Positions 11,720 to 23,825 of a DNA stretch of 64,000 nt are shown here, one piece after another. Numbering within the stretch: the first letter of the stretch is position 1; each line of letters starts with the position of its first letter. The DNA comes from Pomphorhynchus laevis (taxonomy: Eukaryota; Acanthocephala; Palaeacanthocephala; Echinorhynchida; Pomphorhynchidae). The translations under genes and the position numbers were made by a program. The stretch covers positions 18,675-82,674 of the forward strand of contig WNNJ02000595.1 in the NCBI GenBank assembly GCA_012934845.2, written 5' to 3'. Under the pieces are notes generated by a model. The model saw only the letters and a list, made by a program, of their open reading frames with translations, did not search any database and was not told the origin of the DNA.

Positions 11720-13793
11720 ATGCAAACTAATCGAGAGCCTTTTTCACTGAATATCCTTCAGTGGAATTCGGGAGGTGCTTCTTCCTTTAGCCTTTTATCT
11801 GGAAGAGATGCAGATGTGATAGTCCCTCAGGAGACGCGGTCTATCCGGCTCTACCTGGACATTACTCGATTTATCCGAAAGCACATCTACACCCGTTTAC
11901 TCCGTACATAACCCCATTTCACTCCTCTTCATCTCAAGGTCTTCTAACCCTAGTTAAATGCTCCTTAAGATCTTCACTCCTGTTAAACTACTCTTGTCCA
12001 ACCCTGTCTTGTTTAGTTATATCACTCTGTAAGAACGGTAAACGCATCAGCATAGTCAATATCTATATACGGCCGGGAGAAATTCACAAGAACCGTGATC
12101 TCTTTTAATCGTATATTAGGTAGTGGTTAGGACATGACACTTTGTGACATTAATGGCAAAACTGGTCGTTGGATTAATGCAGCACTCCGCATATCTAGGA
12201 ACGACTATCTTATTCACAAATCACCAGCCCCTACCTTTCATTGCTAAACAACAAATTCACTCCTCGGCATTTTACTAATTCATAAGATGTGGTTGTTAAA
12301 ACCCATCTGCACTAAACAGTCGGGCCAAAATCTGACCACCTCTCATGACCTAATTCTCTGTCAGATTTGGAAGATACGTTTCTGAGAAGGAGGTTTTACT
12401 TTGATCCTATCAGGGTGGCCTTCTTTCTGGCAGCTATCCAACTCTTCCACATAATTGAAAATGAGAGTTTGACCGAATTTAATACCTACCTATCTTCGCA
12501 AGCTACCGTGTTGCTTTCGACTACCTATAAAGGTCGCATATACAATTCAACTCCAACAAAACTCAAGGTCCTAGCTAAAATGTTACACCTTCCCAATCTC
12601 TCTGTTTCTACTAGACAGACCCTCTCAAATGAATACTGGATCACTAGATATAGGTTTCAGCTGAGCAGTGATAGGGTAAGCATTGCTCGCTTTAACCCTT
12701 TTCAGTATTCATTTTGGAAGATATTCAAGAACGAGAAGTTTGCCTGCTGGAAGGGTATATAATTAGGTTGGATTGGTAGCATAGGATTTGATAAAGTTTT
12801 AGAGGAATCACTATCCTTACATAATTATGAAGCCACTCAATCACCCCAACCAAAATATCGCTCGATTCATTCAGCAATAGGTGAAGTGCACCAGTTTTGT
12901 CGGGAGAATAGTCATCAACTCGCCGTGGTTATTTTCCTTGATTTTTCTGCTGAATTTAACCGCATTTCCATTCCTTTTGTTATCTCTTCTCTTAGGTCCC
13001 TCGGGTTGCCTGGGAGAATGGTTAACAGAATAGAGATATTGCTGCACACCAAGCGATTATTCTACGAAGACGATCTTGATGCAAGTCAGTTCTACCCTAT
13101 TACAGGTGTGCCTCAAGGATTCCCACTTTCTCCAATCTTATATCTTGCTGCCTTCATTAAACTATACAAGAAATTCAAAGGTGATCAACATCTAGTGATA
13201 TATGCTGATGATACTACAGTACTGTTATCTGGACGCAGGTGTAAAGATGTAGTCTCTGATATCAGCCGTTTCTTTTTAAGATTAAAAGATCAGTTCCCAT
13301 CATCCAATCTTGTTTTAAACTCAGAAAAATCGCATGTGGTCGTCTTTTATAGCGCCCCTGCAACCAAAAAGAAGCTTAAGAGATTCGCACTCTCTGCACT
13401 CTTCTCCATTTTGCAACCTCAACCACTCCCCATCTTCACGAGTCGAGTGAAATATTTGGGGTTCACCGTTACGGTGAATTGGTGGGAAAAAGCTGACCTG
13501 GATAGGCTCAAACGTATCCTGAAGAAAGCTAGGTGGGCCCTAAAATGGGCAGAGCATATGCCATTGAATGGGAAAACCCAAGTGCACCTTTGGGGTACTT
13601 GGGCCATCTCGGGATTAGTCTTCTTTTCAAGGGGACGTCCCCAGAGCAAAGACTGAAGTTTCTTAAGCTTCTCATCTCGCGATTACCAAACATAGTCCGC
13701 ATCGATAGGATTCTTCGAGGGGGGGGGTTGAAAGACCCCGGGTGGTTCAGTCGGATAGCGGCGTGTTGGATTGGCTGGAGGGCTTATATTTAA
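11720..13793 (+). pseudogene. LINE copy 4 ORF2
   Basis: The start at 11720 encodes the endonuclease N-terminus (ILQWNSGGAS, then QETRS, residues about 11-40). The endonuclease middle (about 11,910-12,350) is in several frames. RT pieces: 12367-12762 (fingers) and 12886-13656 (FLDFSAEFNRIS, GVPQGFPLSP, YADDTTVL and thumb), 256 codons open. The C-terminal end runs in another frame to 13793. Relative to copy 3 the first palm aspartate region reads AEFNR instead of AAFDR, so this copy is degenerate at the catalytic site as well as deleted. Confidence 0.75.
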
Positions 13794-13914
13794 CTGTACC
13801 TGAGGCCGTGGATACAAATGAAGACATTAAGATCTGACATTTTGTTTTTCTTTTCTGTCTTGCTGATGTTAGTAGTTGTAACTTATTATTTAACAAAGTC
13901 TTTATTTATTTATT

Positions 13915-13926
13915 AATCAGTGCTGA
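13915..13926. repeat. target-site duplication of LINE copy 4 (right)
   Basis: AATCAGTGCTGA, identical to 10459-10470, directly follows the TTTA-repeat tail of copy 4. Confidence 0.85.
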
Positions 13927-14800
13927 TAACACATCACATTTCTTTATAACATAATTCGCAATAAACCATTAATTTTCCTTAATATTTCATTTCCCTTACT
14001 TGCATAAGTAAACATCATTTAATTCGTCTAAAATTTTTATCCTTTTAGACCTTAAATGTCTTGTGTTTTGCAACAAATAAAACTAAGTAATGATGCAATA
14101 ATGAGTAACAAAATCCTTTCGGCAAAATAAAAATGATGTACCAAGTGTCATCATTTGATCTGATGTCATGTCATGCAGGCAGTCTGCGAATCAGGCTTTT
14201 ACAATGCGTTCGTGTATTTACAGAACCCATAGAGGTAACTTTAACTGAGATCTATTAATATAAAGCATTCGCTTTACTCCTTCATTCTTGCTTATTACTG
14301 AGCTCTTAACGTTATCACTAAGACTCAGAGAAGGCTCAGCTTCCTCTTTCAAAAGATAGAATTGTACAAACAACGCATTAAGGCGTTATCCCAACTGATC
14401 CATGTACGAGTTCAGTGAAATGTAATTATATAAGGAATACTTTTAAGCAAAGCCTACAGAATAAACATTATATGGAATATTTAAAATAAAATCATTAAAA
14501 TTAAAATTATTAATTCATTTTTATTCTATTTTAATTTAATTATGTACTATTCTATTTTAATTTTATTTTATTTTAAATGCTTGTTTTCTTAATGATGAAT
14601 ACAATTATTAAGATCAGCTAACTTATTTTAAATATTAAAATTAATGAATAAATAATTATAAATAAATATGAATAAATAATTAAAAAATAATTAATAATTA
14701 AATAAAATTTTATATAATTCATATTAATATAAAGTTAAAATTAAAAATAAAATTCATATTTTATAAATTAACTCATATTAGAATTAACTTGTATTAGAAT
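13927..14800. other. AT-rich intergenic stretch
   Basis: No gene seen. The first half is unique-looking and moderately AT-rich. From about 14,460 it becomes almost pure A/T, with TTTTA and AATAA runs. A segment near 14,610 (AAGATCAGCTAACTTA) resembles the outer 3' end of the PLE copies at 39.0 and 61.6 kb, so PLE-derived sequence may begin about here. Confidence 0.5.
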
Positions 14801-16230
14801 ACAAGGATTAGAGATCATCAGAAGGAATTGCTGTTATCAGGTTCCGGTACGTTTTCCTCGAAGAAAAATAGCAGCGTGGCCAAATACTACTAATGACGCA
14901 TTTTCTAGTATATTATTCTAATATATTATTCTAGTATTTTATACAAAGTAAATAAATTATTATTCATCCATAAAAATTTCCCGCTAATGATTTTAAATTT
15001 ATTTTTAATATTATTGTGTTGATTTATATATTTTACTATTTTCTGCTTGATGTTATTTTTATAGTAACCTAGTTTAAAATATGCATCTGTTAAATTATTT
15101 AAATGATTTTGAAGAAAAACAATATCGTTACAAATTGTTGCAATTCTTAAAATTTCATTATTTAATGTATTATATTTAATATTATACGATAAGCATGAAT
15201 GCTCATGCGAAAATATGTTTCTTTAAATTTAAATATGCCATCTTTACAATATAAATTAAAAGTAGTTTTAGTTAATGTTAATTTAATGTTCATATCAAGA
15301 TATATACTTCATCATTAATATTGGTTTTATTAAGAATGAGGCTACCTGGATAAATTTGTTCGCCTATTGAATAAAAATCGTTAGAGTTAAATACACATAT
15401 CATCAATATATCGGAAATATTTATTGATTTAAGATTTATTTATTTATTTAATTTAAGATTTAATTTACTTTCTAAAAAATCGGAAAGTAAATTATCAGAC
15501 TATTAAGAAAATTGATCTTAAGTAAGATCAAGTTACCTAGATATGAAATAAAAATTTTTTCTGGTAATGCACTTGAGAAATAATATTCTGTGAAGAGATT
15601 TAAGAGATTGATGCCATATTTACGATATAAATTAATAGTAGTTTTAATTGATGTTAATTTATTGTTCATATCTAGATATATACCTTCTTTATTATTAATA
15701 TTGCTTAAGAATAAGGCTCCTGTAGAAATTTATCCGCTTACTGAAGAAATATTATTAGATTAAAATAATTATTAAATAACATTTAAATAACAAGATGTTC
15801 CAATTGGAAATAATAGTAGCCAAATTATAGCTGACGTTTTTAAGCTTTGTATAATATGAATTTGCTCATAACCGAAAGCTAACAAATTTATCCAGGTAGC
15901 CTTATTCATATGGTATGCATGAATGCTAATGCAAAAATATATTTCTTGTAAATTTAAATGTCATCTTTACGATATAAATTAATAGTAGTTTAAATTGATA
16001 TTAATTTAATGTTCATATCTAGATATACACCTTCTTTATCATTAATATTGGTTTTGTTAAGAATAAGGCTTTCTGGATAAATGTGCTCACTAATTGAATA
16101 AAAATTATTAGAATAAAATACACATATATCATCAATGTATCGAAACATATATTTCATATATTTATATAGTTTAGATTTAGTTTTTACACAGTTATGAACA
16201 AATTCATATTCTATAATTTATAATTTTATA
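14600..16230 (-). mobile_element. scrambled PLE fragments
   Basis: A decayed 3' terminal module (about 14,800-14,935, minus orientation) is followed by RT C-terminal sequence to about 15,430. Two more short RT pieces follow (about 15,580-15,720 and 15,900-16,225, minus), with a plus-strand scrap of the VPxGxxSS motif at about 15,790-15,850 between them. The pieces overlap in the part of the RT they represent, so this is several insertions or a local rearrangement, not one element. All frames are broken. Confidence 0.75.
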
Positions 16231-16234
16231 TAAT

Positions 16235-17095
16235 TTATATCAAGATGAATTATAAACTGAAATTAAAAATAAACGTCATTTTTATGAATTGACTAATAAA
16301 TAACAGACGTTGTATCAGAATAAGAATTAGAGGTCATCAGGAGGAACTGCTATGCTATCAGGTTTCGGCCCATAACTTCTCTACCCAACATGGCAGCGGG
16401 GCCAAATACATGCTAATGATGTATTTCTTCTGATTAAATTTGATTATATAGTATCTTATTCTAATACGAAGTATATTATTTATTTATTATAAATCCATAA
16501 AATTTTCCGCTAATGATTTTAAATTTATTTTTAATATTATTGTGTTGATTTATATATTTTACTATTTTCTGCTTGATGTTATTTTTATAGTAACCTAGTT
16601 TAAAATATGTATCTATTAAATTATTTAAATGATTTTGAAGAAAGCCAATATCATTACATATTGTTGCAATTCTTAAAATTTCATTATTTAATGTATTATA
16701 TTTTATATTATATGGTACGCATGAATGCCCATGCAAAAATATGTTTCTTGTAAATTTAAATATGTCATCTTTACGATATAAATTAATAGTAGTTTTATTT
16801 GATGTTAATTTAATGTTCATATCTAGATATACACATTCTTTATTATTAATATTGGTTTTGTTAAGAATAAGGCTACCTGGATAAATGTGCTCACTAATTG
16901 GATAAAAATTATTAGAATTAAATGCACATATATCATCAATGTATCGAAACATATATTTCACATATTTATATTGTTTAGATTTAGTTTTTACACAGTTATG
17001 AACAAATTCATATTCTATAAAGCTTAAAAACAAGTCAGCTATAATTGGGCTACTATTACTACGCATTGGAACACCTTTTATTTGTCTAAATATAT
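16235..17095 (-). mobile_element. PLE 3' fragment with terminal module
   Basis: The terminal module lies at about 16,265-16,460 and the RT C-terminal half at 16476-17090, both minus strand. It is 5'-truncated within the RT, just before the KGVP motif. With the plus-strand fragment at 17.76 kb it forms a head-to-head pair with about 0.65 kb between. Confidence 0.85.
16476..17090 (-). pseudogene. PLE reverse transcriptase, C-terminal half
   Basis: The open stretch 17066-16476 (196 codons) starts inside the NSSPIIADL motif, continues through FRYIDDICAF, the metal-binding YIDD centre of Penelope-type RTs, and ends in the C-terminal thumb. It is more than 90 percent similar by eye to the RT ORF at 60088-61272. 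It lacks the first catalytic aspartate region, so it cannot be active. Confidence 0.85.
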
Positions 17096-17755
17096 GTCCT
17101 AAATATTAAGTCCCAGTGTGCTCGCACTTGCCATTGTCAAACTACCATTTGTTAATTGCCTATTGAAACTAACGCATTTTATGATTGCACACGTTTTTCT
17201 GTGAAATATATTACTTTAAAAAGTACGTTATCATCACTTAACCATATTTCAAGATGGAACGATAAAATTAACAAGGTTAGTTCGGTATACATGCAAACTC
17301 CCACGCTACTGCAACCATTAATGAAGGTATATTCGTTATATCTTAACGAATATACTTGTAATAGGATTTCGATATTGAAAGAGTGATCCTGTTTAACAAA
17401 ATAGCAAAATTAATTGAGCAGAACTGTTTTTCTCAGCCTTCAGGTGGCATCGAAAGTGCTACCGACAATGTTCTTAAAAATTGGTTTATAGAAATTTCGG
17501 AATTCGGAACAAATGGATTAAAATTATAAAATCATTGTTAATGATTTTATTGTTATTTTGATAATACTTTGTAAAATGAACAAATTGCTAGATTGCGAAA
17601 TTGTCCATCCAAGTGTGGCAGCGGAATATCGTCGTATGGCTTATTGTTATCGAATAAACTGCATTCATTATGTATCGCAATCTTTGCAAGTATGTTTTAG
17701 TCAGGTATCTTCAGATAGGTTATTGTGTTCGTTTCTGTCAAATTGTGAAATTAAT
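17096..17755. other. spacer between two PLE fragments
   Basis: No gene recognised. Two short overlapping open stretches (17156-17386 and 17558-17764) have no family features. This may be the original host DNA or a fragment of an unrelated repeat. Confidence 0.4.
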
Positions 17756-18830
17756 GATGGATAAAAAGGGTATAAAGGTTGAATTAGATAATAAAACTAT
17801 ACCTATATTATATTGGAATCCAAAATTACATAAAAATCCAATAAAACCTAGGTTCATTTGTAGTGCGTTAAAATGTACATTAAAACCACTTCCTGTCTAT
17901 ATAAATAAAATACTTAAAGTAATTAAAGCACATTTTAAAAAATATTGCAAGGTAATCGAAATTAATACTGGTATAAAACACTATTTCAGTGTTAATTCTA
18001 CAAAAGAATTTTTAGAACAGACAAAAGGAACAAATTTTCAAAATATAAATACATACGATTTTAGTACGCTTTATAGTACGCCTATCTAACAAAAATTAAA
18101 CCATCAAATAAATATAAATATATGGATAAAATTGAATTAATATAATCCTTAAATATTTTGATAAATCAAAATTATTTAAAAGTAGGGACATCTATATTTA
18201 GACAAGTAAAAGGTGTTCCAATTGGTGGTAATAGTAGCCCAATTATAGCTGACTTGTTTTTAAGCTTTATAGAATATGAATTTGTTCATAACTGTGTAAA
18301 AACTAAATCTAAACAATATAAATATGTGAAATATATGTTTCGATACATTGATGATATATGTGCATTTAATTCTAATAATTTTTATCCAATTAGTGAGCAC
18401 ATTTATCCAGGTAGCCTTATTCTTAAAAAAACCAATATTAATAATAAAGAATGTGTATATCTAGATATGAACATTAAATTAACATCAAATAAAACTACTA
18501 TTAATTTATATCGTAAAGATGACATATTTAAATTTACAAGAAACATATTTTTGCATGAGCATTCATGCGTACCATATAATATAAAATATAATACATTAAA
18601 TAATGAAATTTTAAGAATTGCAACAATATGTAATGATATTGGCTTTCTTCAAAATCATTTAAATAATTTAATAGATACATATTTTAAACTAGGTTACTAT
18701 AAAAATAACATCAAGCAGAAAATAGTAAAATATATAAATCAACACAATAATATAAAAAATAAATTTAAACTCTTAAGTGGCAAATTTTTATGGATGGATA
18801 ATAACATTTTTGAATGATTTTGATAATGAT
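17755..18830 (+). mobile_element. PLE fragment, RT only
   Basis: The fragment begins at the MDKKGIKVELDNKTIPILYW segment of the RT and runs to the normal RT C-terminus, with an internal loss of roughly 0.1 kb near 18,080 where the segment after the first catalytic motif is missing. The usual 3' terminal module does not follow; unrelated AT-rich DNA begins at about 18,830. Confidence 0.85.
17757..18817 (+). pseudogene. PLE reverse transcriptase, deleted
   Basis: 17757-18089 encodes the N-terminal RT part (YWNPKLHKNPIKPRFICSA and YDFSTLYS, first catalytic aspartate). 18158-18817 (219 codons) encodes KGVPIGGNSSP and YIDD to the C-terminus. A deletion and a stop lie between them. Family comparison is with the near-complete copy at 60088-61272. 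Confidence 0.85.
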
Positions 18831-20200
18831 TTGCTGTAAATGCTTACCTAACGTAGAAGCAGTTTGATTAACATAAATTTCATCGCAGTCGCTATTGCGG
18901 AATTTAATAAATGCATCCTATATGGCCATGGCCGATCCTCGAAACTTAAGGAAAGAACTAATATAGCAGGGTTTCAATTGTTGGTCATAGTTAGCTAAGC
19001 ATTTTAATATTCTAAATATATAGAAGAATATTGTGATCTCGTATTAATACTGTTCTTCAAATGACTACTTTCATAAAAATGCGATTTGAAAATGGAATTA
19101 TAAATATTTCATATTTAAAATATAATTATTTATTACCATCATTGATATATAATTTTATATAATATATAATATATTATATTATATAATACATGTAATATAT
19201 ATTATATAGTATAACAAATATGTATAAAATATATAATATATGTTATATTATATAATAAATAATATATATTAAATATAAGTATTTAATTAAACTCGGTTAA
19301 GCTTAGTTAAACTTAGTTACCCAAGTATTTAACTCGGATTCCCCCATATTTTATATAATTTATATTTTATATAATAATTATATATCACTAATGCTATTTA
19401 TTAGTATACAATTAATTACTGATATTGGTATATTATATAGGTATGTAATTATAATATTAATTATAATATTATATTAATATTAATTATTGGTGTATAATTA
19501 ATAATTAATGGTATTCTACAGAAATTATGGACGCTGTGGCTAAATGCATCTATAAAACTATGATTGTTGAAAGCGATATCGTAAACTTTATCAAAGCCGT
19601 TTAAAACACGTGGTTAAAATTGTGTTTTTAATATGTTCGTGTATAACAGGTACGTATGATAAAAATTACAATTGCGTGCGATAGGATAAAAATTACCTTA
19701 ATACATGTAACCATTATGTACATAGTCAAATGTAAGACATCTTTTCACACTTTCCTATTTTAGAAAACAAACTAGGCACGCAAAATATAAGACAGAAGAA
19801 AGTTTCGTAAAGTAACATAATAGTAGAGACAATGATAGTATAGACAAATCAAAACATTTAAGGTAAGGTGCAATTTTTCAAATGCAACAAAGTGCTGCAG
19901 AACTCAAATTCGACAGAAACGCTAAAAATGAACATAAATGTAATAATTTGTTTAATTTTAAATAATTAATTATTGTCAAAATTAATTATTCTGGAAATTA
20001 TTTTTTAAAAGTATCATCACGAACCAGTTGTAACGCGATCCAACCATCAACATCATCATGCACCTACGTTAGTGCTCACTAGAACTTCAAGGTGCAAACA
20101 GTGAGCACTAAAGTTTCAACATGATGTAATACTTGGAAGGTTTATAAGGAATCGTTGAAAAATTACATGACACTTTACTGTGAATTTATAGATTCCTTAT
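18831..20200. other. AT-rich intergenic stretch
   Basis: No gene seen. 19,090-19,520 is dominated by TATA/ATAT microsatellite-like sequence with three short repeats of a CTTAGTTA-like motif near 19,295-19,330. An 11-bp inverted repeat with a 19-nt spacer is at 20070-20080 and 20100-20110 (TAGTGCTCACT). Confidence 0.5.
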
Positions 20201-20212
20201 TGAAGAGGGCGT

Positions 20213-20332
20213 ATAATAGTCCAGCGGCGACTAAGAAATGACACTAATAAATATTGATAATATAAATACATAATATATAGTGTCATTTCTTCCATTACTT
20301 ATTCTATCACTTAGACGTCGCTGGACTATTAC
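20213..20332. mobile_element. short foldback (MITE-like) element
   Basis: The ends are inverted copies beginning TAATAGTCCAGCG at the left and its reverse complement at the right, and the arms continue inward with TAAG and then GAAATGACACTA. One arm has about 24 nt that the other lacks. The centre is A/T-only. Such palindromic elements without coding capacity are usually non-autonomous DNA transposons; no transposase relative is visible here. Confidence 0.7.
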
Positions 20333-20429
20333 TTCAATTGACTAGTCAACTCACTCAAAACGTTACTACGTCCTATTCAACTCGTTATCCACACATCTGA
20401 TAGGATCTTATTACTCCTCATCCGCTTTG

Positions 20430-21330
20430 ATCATAGTTCTCGCCATCTATTGCTTCTCAATTGGCCGAGCATTTCTCACGCATCACGATGTGCTTACTAT
20501 TTTTCGGTACGATGTATCCGACTCACCATCCTATCTTAAACTTCCTTCCAACGACTCAATCCATATATCCTCTCAAACTCTACGATCCAGTCACACAGGT
20601 CTCCCTATTATTCCAAGATATTGCACTAATTATGGTCTTCGCATTTACCATTTCTGGTCCTCTAACAGTGAACCACCTTCCCGTTGGCATTCGCTCCTCT
20701 TCCTATTATCACTTATTTAAAATGCTCTTTTCAATTCAACTCCTCTCCCTCGGCAAAATCTGACCTAATCTTTCTTCATTTCACACGTTCCTCTGGCGTA
20801 TATCTTTTCATTAAAACCAAAATTGTTGTCAATACTAACGATAAACCTGACATATTGCATCCTTTATCGATTTCTTGGCGTATATATCTTTCAATTAAAA
20901 CCAAAATTGTTGTCAATACTTACGATAAACCTGACATATTGCATCATTTACCGATTTCTTGTAAATGTACAGTCCTCAATTCATTTTATTCTTTTTCTTT
21001 TTTGGACCTGTAAGTGGCTCCGTCCACATTTGTCACATAAAATAAATTCTATTTTATGTATTAGGTGTCCTGTGTAGTGCAATAAGCATTATGATATACA
21101 TTGTGAGTTGATGCACAATTAGATTTAAGATGTCACCTTGTTGCTAAAGTATTGGTAATCATTAATCAGAACACACGACTTGCATCATGTTATCTTACAT
21201 GGTGGATTGCTGTACCGTGGATTTCTGCATTGCATGTTTTTTTTGTATTTTAGATATTTTTTAACTTCTTTGTTTCAGTGTAATACTTGAGGTATCGTGT
21301 TCTCAAATAAAACGCTTGAACCTGATAAGC
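20430..21330 (+). mobile_element. 3' relic of a LINE
   Basis: The frame 20461-20763 carries a decayed version of the C-terminal pattern of CR1/L2-type LINEs (YGLR...PL...LPVGIRSSS...FK-LFS), then a non-coding tail. Within the tail 20,815-20,980 holds two tandem copies of an 84-bp unit. The 5' part of the element is absent. It differs from the CR1/L2-type copies at 23.8, 29.5 and 33.2 kb. Confidence 0.5.
20810..20977. repeat. 84-bp tandem duplication
   Basis: Two adjacent copies of an 84-bp unit (marker ACCAAAATTGTTGTCAATAC, at 20816 and 20900) differ by a few bases. Confidence 0.8.
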
Positions 21331-23220
21331 GCTATTTTTAATTTTATTGATAATTAATTGTTAAAATTAATTATCGTATAAAGTTCTCGAATGTTGTTAT
21401 AATATTACGTTTAGGGATTTAAGCATGTGTTGATATTGTATGAAGCTTATTGCACATTCTACGGTTATTTTAGACAGTCTTAGAATGTCAGATCAGGTCT
21501 AAATGAGTATACATGTTTCATATTTATTATTTTTATAAATTAGAAATAATTATTTCTAATTTATATAATTATATAATTAAAAATATTAATAATTATAAAT
21601 AATTATGTAATATTTATATAATTAAAAATTATTAAAATAAATTATAATAAATTATAATTAAATACATTATTCTAATAAATAAAAAATAATGCCGAATAAT
21701 ATTAAAATAATTAAATAATAAAAAGGTTTAAATAATAAATAATTGTTATATAATATCTTATTTAAAATATATAAAGTTAAAATTTTAAATTAAAATTTTA
21801 AATAAATCAAATTTTAGAATTGAAATAGCATACAATGTATCTGAATAAGGATTAGAGGTCATCATGATAGCTACGCGTTTAATGAATCTTACTTTTTAGA
21901 TTTCTTTATATATCATAGTGTCCATAACCGCTGAAAGGAGGGTCTTAGTTAGATCAGTGAGGTTACGCTCGCATTCAAACACGCAACTGTAAATTTTTGT
22001 AAATCGTAGTGCTTTAATAGTGAGTATGCACTTTACTATGTATTAATAGGATAATGAACGGGCTCTCTTATAAAGAATACCCATTAAGGTATAAATCCAC
22101 CTGATGGATTTATAAATCCACTTAAAAAAAGATTTTTTTTAAAGGTGGATACGACTTTAGCATTGTTCAACGATATAAATTTTATATATAATCCCATTAT
22201 ATTATTCTTCGCTTAAGTTGTTACATCATACTATAATTCAAACAAATAACAATTGATAATAATACTCTCTTATAGTATATAGGAGAGTATTATATATTAG
22301 TATATAGGATATAGGATAGTATATAGGATATATAAGTATATAGGATATATAATTATATATTGGAATTATATAGGAGAGTATATATCTTTAAATTAATTTA
22401 ATATTAATTTTTTAAATATTGAGAGTATATATATTTTTATATTAATTTAATATTCATTTCTTAAATATTAAATTTAATTATCAATAAATTAAATTTAGTA
22501 ATTTGCCAACTTATATAATCTTGCTATTTATTTTATGGTTCTTTCCAGATAATTAGACAAATCGTGAAGGTAAATCAAGGTTTTAATAATGTCGATTAAT
22601 TGTAAAGTTAGATTAGTTATGCTAAATTATTCCTCTTAAAAAATTTGAAGACATTTTTATGTGAAAATTTGAAACAGTAGACAATTAAGTAAAATATAAG
22701 ATGCAAAACATAATTTATCGTTATTTGATAATTTAATATCTATGAACTAGATATATTTAGTTAATAGTTTTAAATTAAGTTGAATATACGGTGCACGACA
22801 TATTTTTGATGACACAAATTTGTCTTCTAAATCCATAATTATAAGCCAATAGCAGTGCGCTACATTTCATTATTAGTAAACATCATCCGATGATCTTTTT
22901 TCTGTTAGCTTACGATACTTTGACTCGTCTGTGGCCTTCATATATGCAATATTTTTGAGTGTAATTTTACAGAAATGATTTCTAATTAAAAAATAGAAGG
23001 TACAACCTACAATTTGATATCTACTTTTAATTAATGGTCATTTTTATACTGCTCATCGACAATGTCATGATTTAATTCAAGTTTAGTATCTTGTGCATCC
23101 CTTATATTAAAATCGATGATCCTAATTTATATTTTATATCAAAAATATTAACCAGCACCAATGATATTTAGACTAAATATTAATTATTTATCAATTATAA
23201 TTAAAAACCGATAATCTCAA
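21331..23220. other. AT-rich stretch with PLE-module scrap and microsatellites
   Basis: No gene seen. 21,480-21,870 looks like the outer 3' part of a PLE in minus orientation, ending in a scrap of the terminal module (ATTAGAGGTCATCA at about 21,851). 22,091-22,150 is a set of nested hairpins, including a perfect 16-bp palindrome at 22105-22120. 22,260-22,390 is a degenerate TATAGGATATA microsatellite. Confidence 0.5.
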
Positions 23221-23825
23221 ATCTTCATTGTTCGGTTTTATATTATCCTCGTATGGTTGTTTGAATCCTATCAGCGTCACTGTAAACTAGAATCAGCTTG
23301 GGTGGACCTCATCAGCAGTGATCCCACGCATACATTTTGTGTTTCGGTCCTGTTTCTGTTTCTGCTGAACTCATTGTGGCCGAAATGCTAGTTTATATTT
23401 GGCTTATATACCAAACTACACAATTAATGTGTTCTATATTTGGTGTGGGCTATAACTAATATTCGCAATTCGAATCCACCACACACCGATTTTTTATTCC
23501 GGTCTTATACGAAATGTTCAATGGATAGTAAACCGTAAGCTGCCTTTTAATATTGTGAATATTGCTTACTCGAGCCGATATTCTTCATTGGTCGGTTTTA
23601 TATTATCCTCGTGTGGTTGTTTGAATCCTATCAGCATCACTGTACACTTCAATCAGCAGTGAGCCCACGCATACATTTCGTGTTTCGGTCCTGTTACTGT
23701 TTCTGCTGAACTCCTTGTCGCCAAAATGCTGGTTTATATTTGGCTTATAAAAAAAGGATTTATTTTAACGTGGCAAATGCGTGCCAGCGCACGCTTACAT
23801 GACCACAACAAAACAAGACTGTGAA

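Larger units (their letters stand above)
10471..13914 (+). mobile_element. LINE copy 4, with RT deletion
   Basis: The fourth copy starts at its target-site duplication, with an ATG only 9 bp in (10480), and ends in a TTTA-repeat tail rather than the GTT tail of copies 2 and 3. It is more decayed than copy 3. At about 12,850 the sequence jumps from the early RT to the GRSVHSA-like segment, a loss of roughly 0.4 kb compared with copy 3. Other domains are recognisable throughout. Confidence 0.85.

Noticed and set aside
3180-13914. Tandem amplification of one LINE by unequal crossing-over
   Set aside because: Each copy has its own, different target-site duplication, and the copies differ in deletions and tails.
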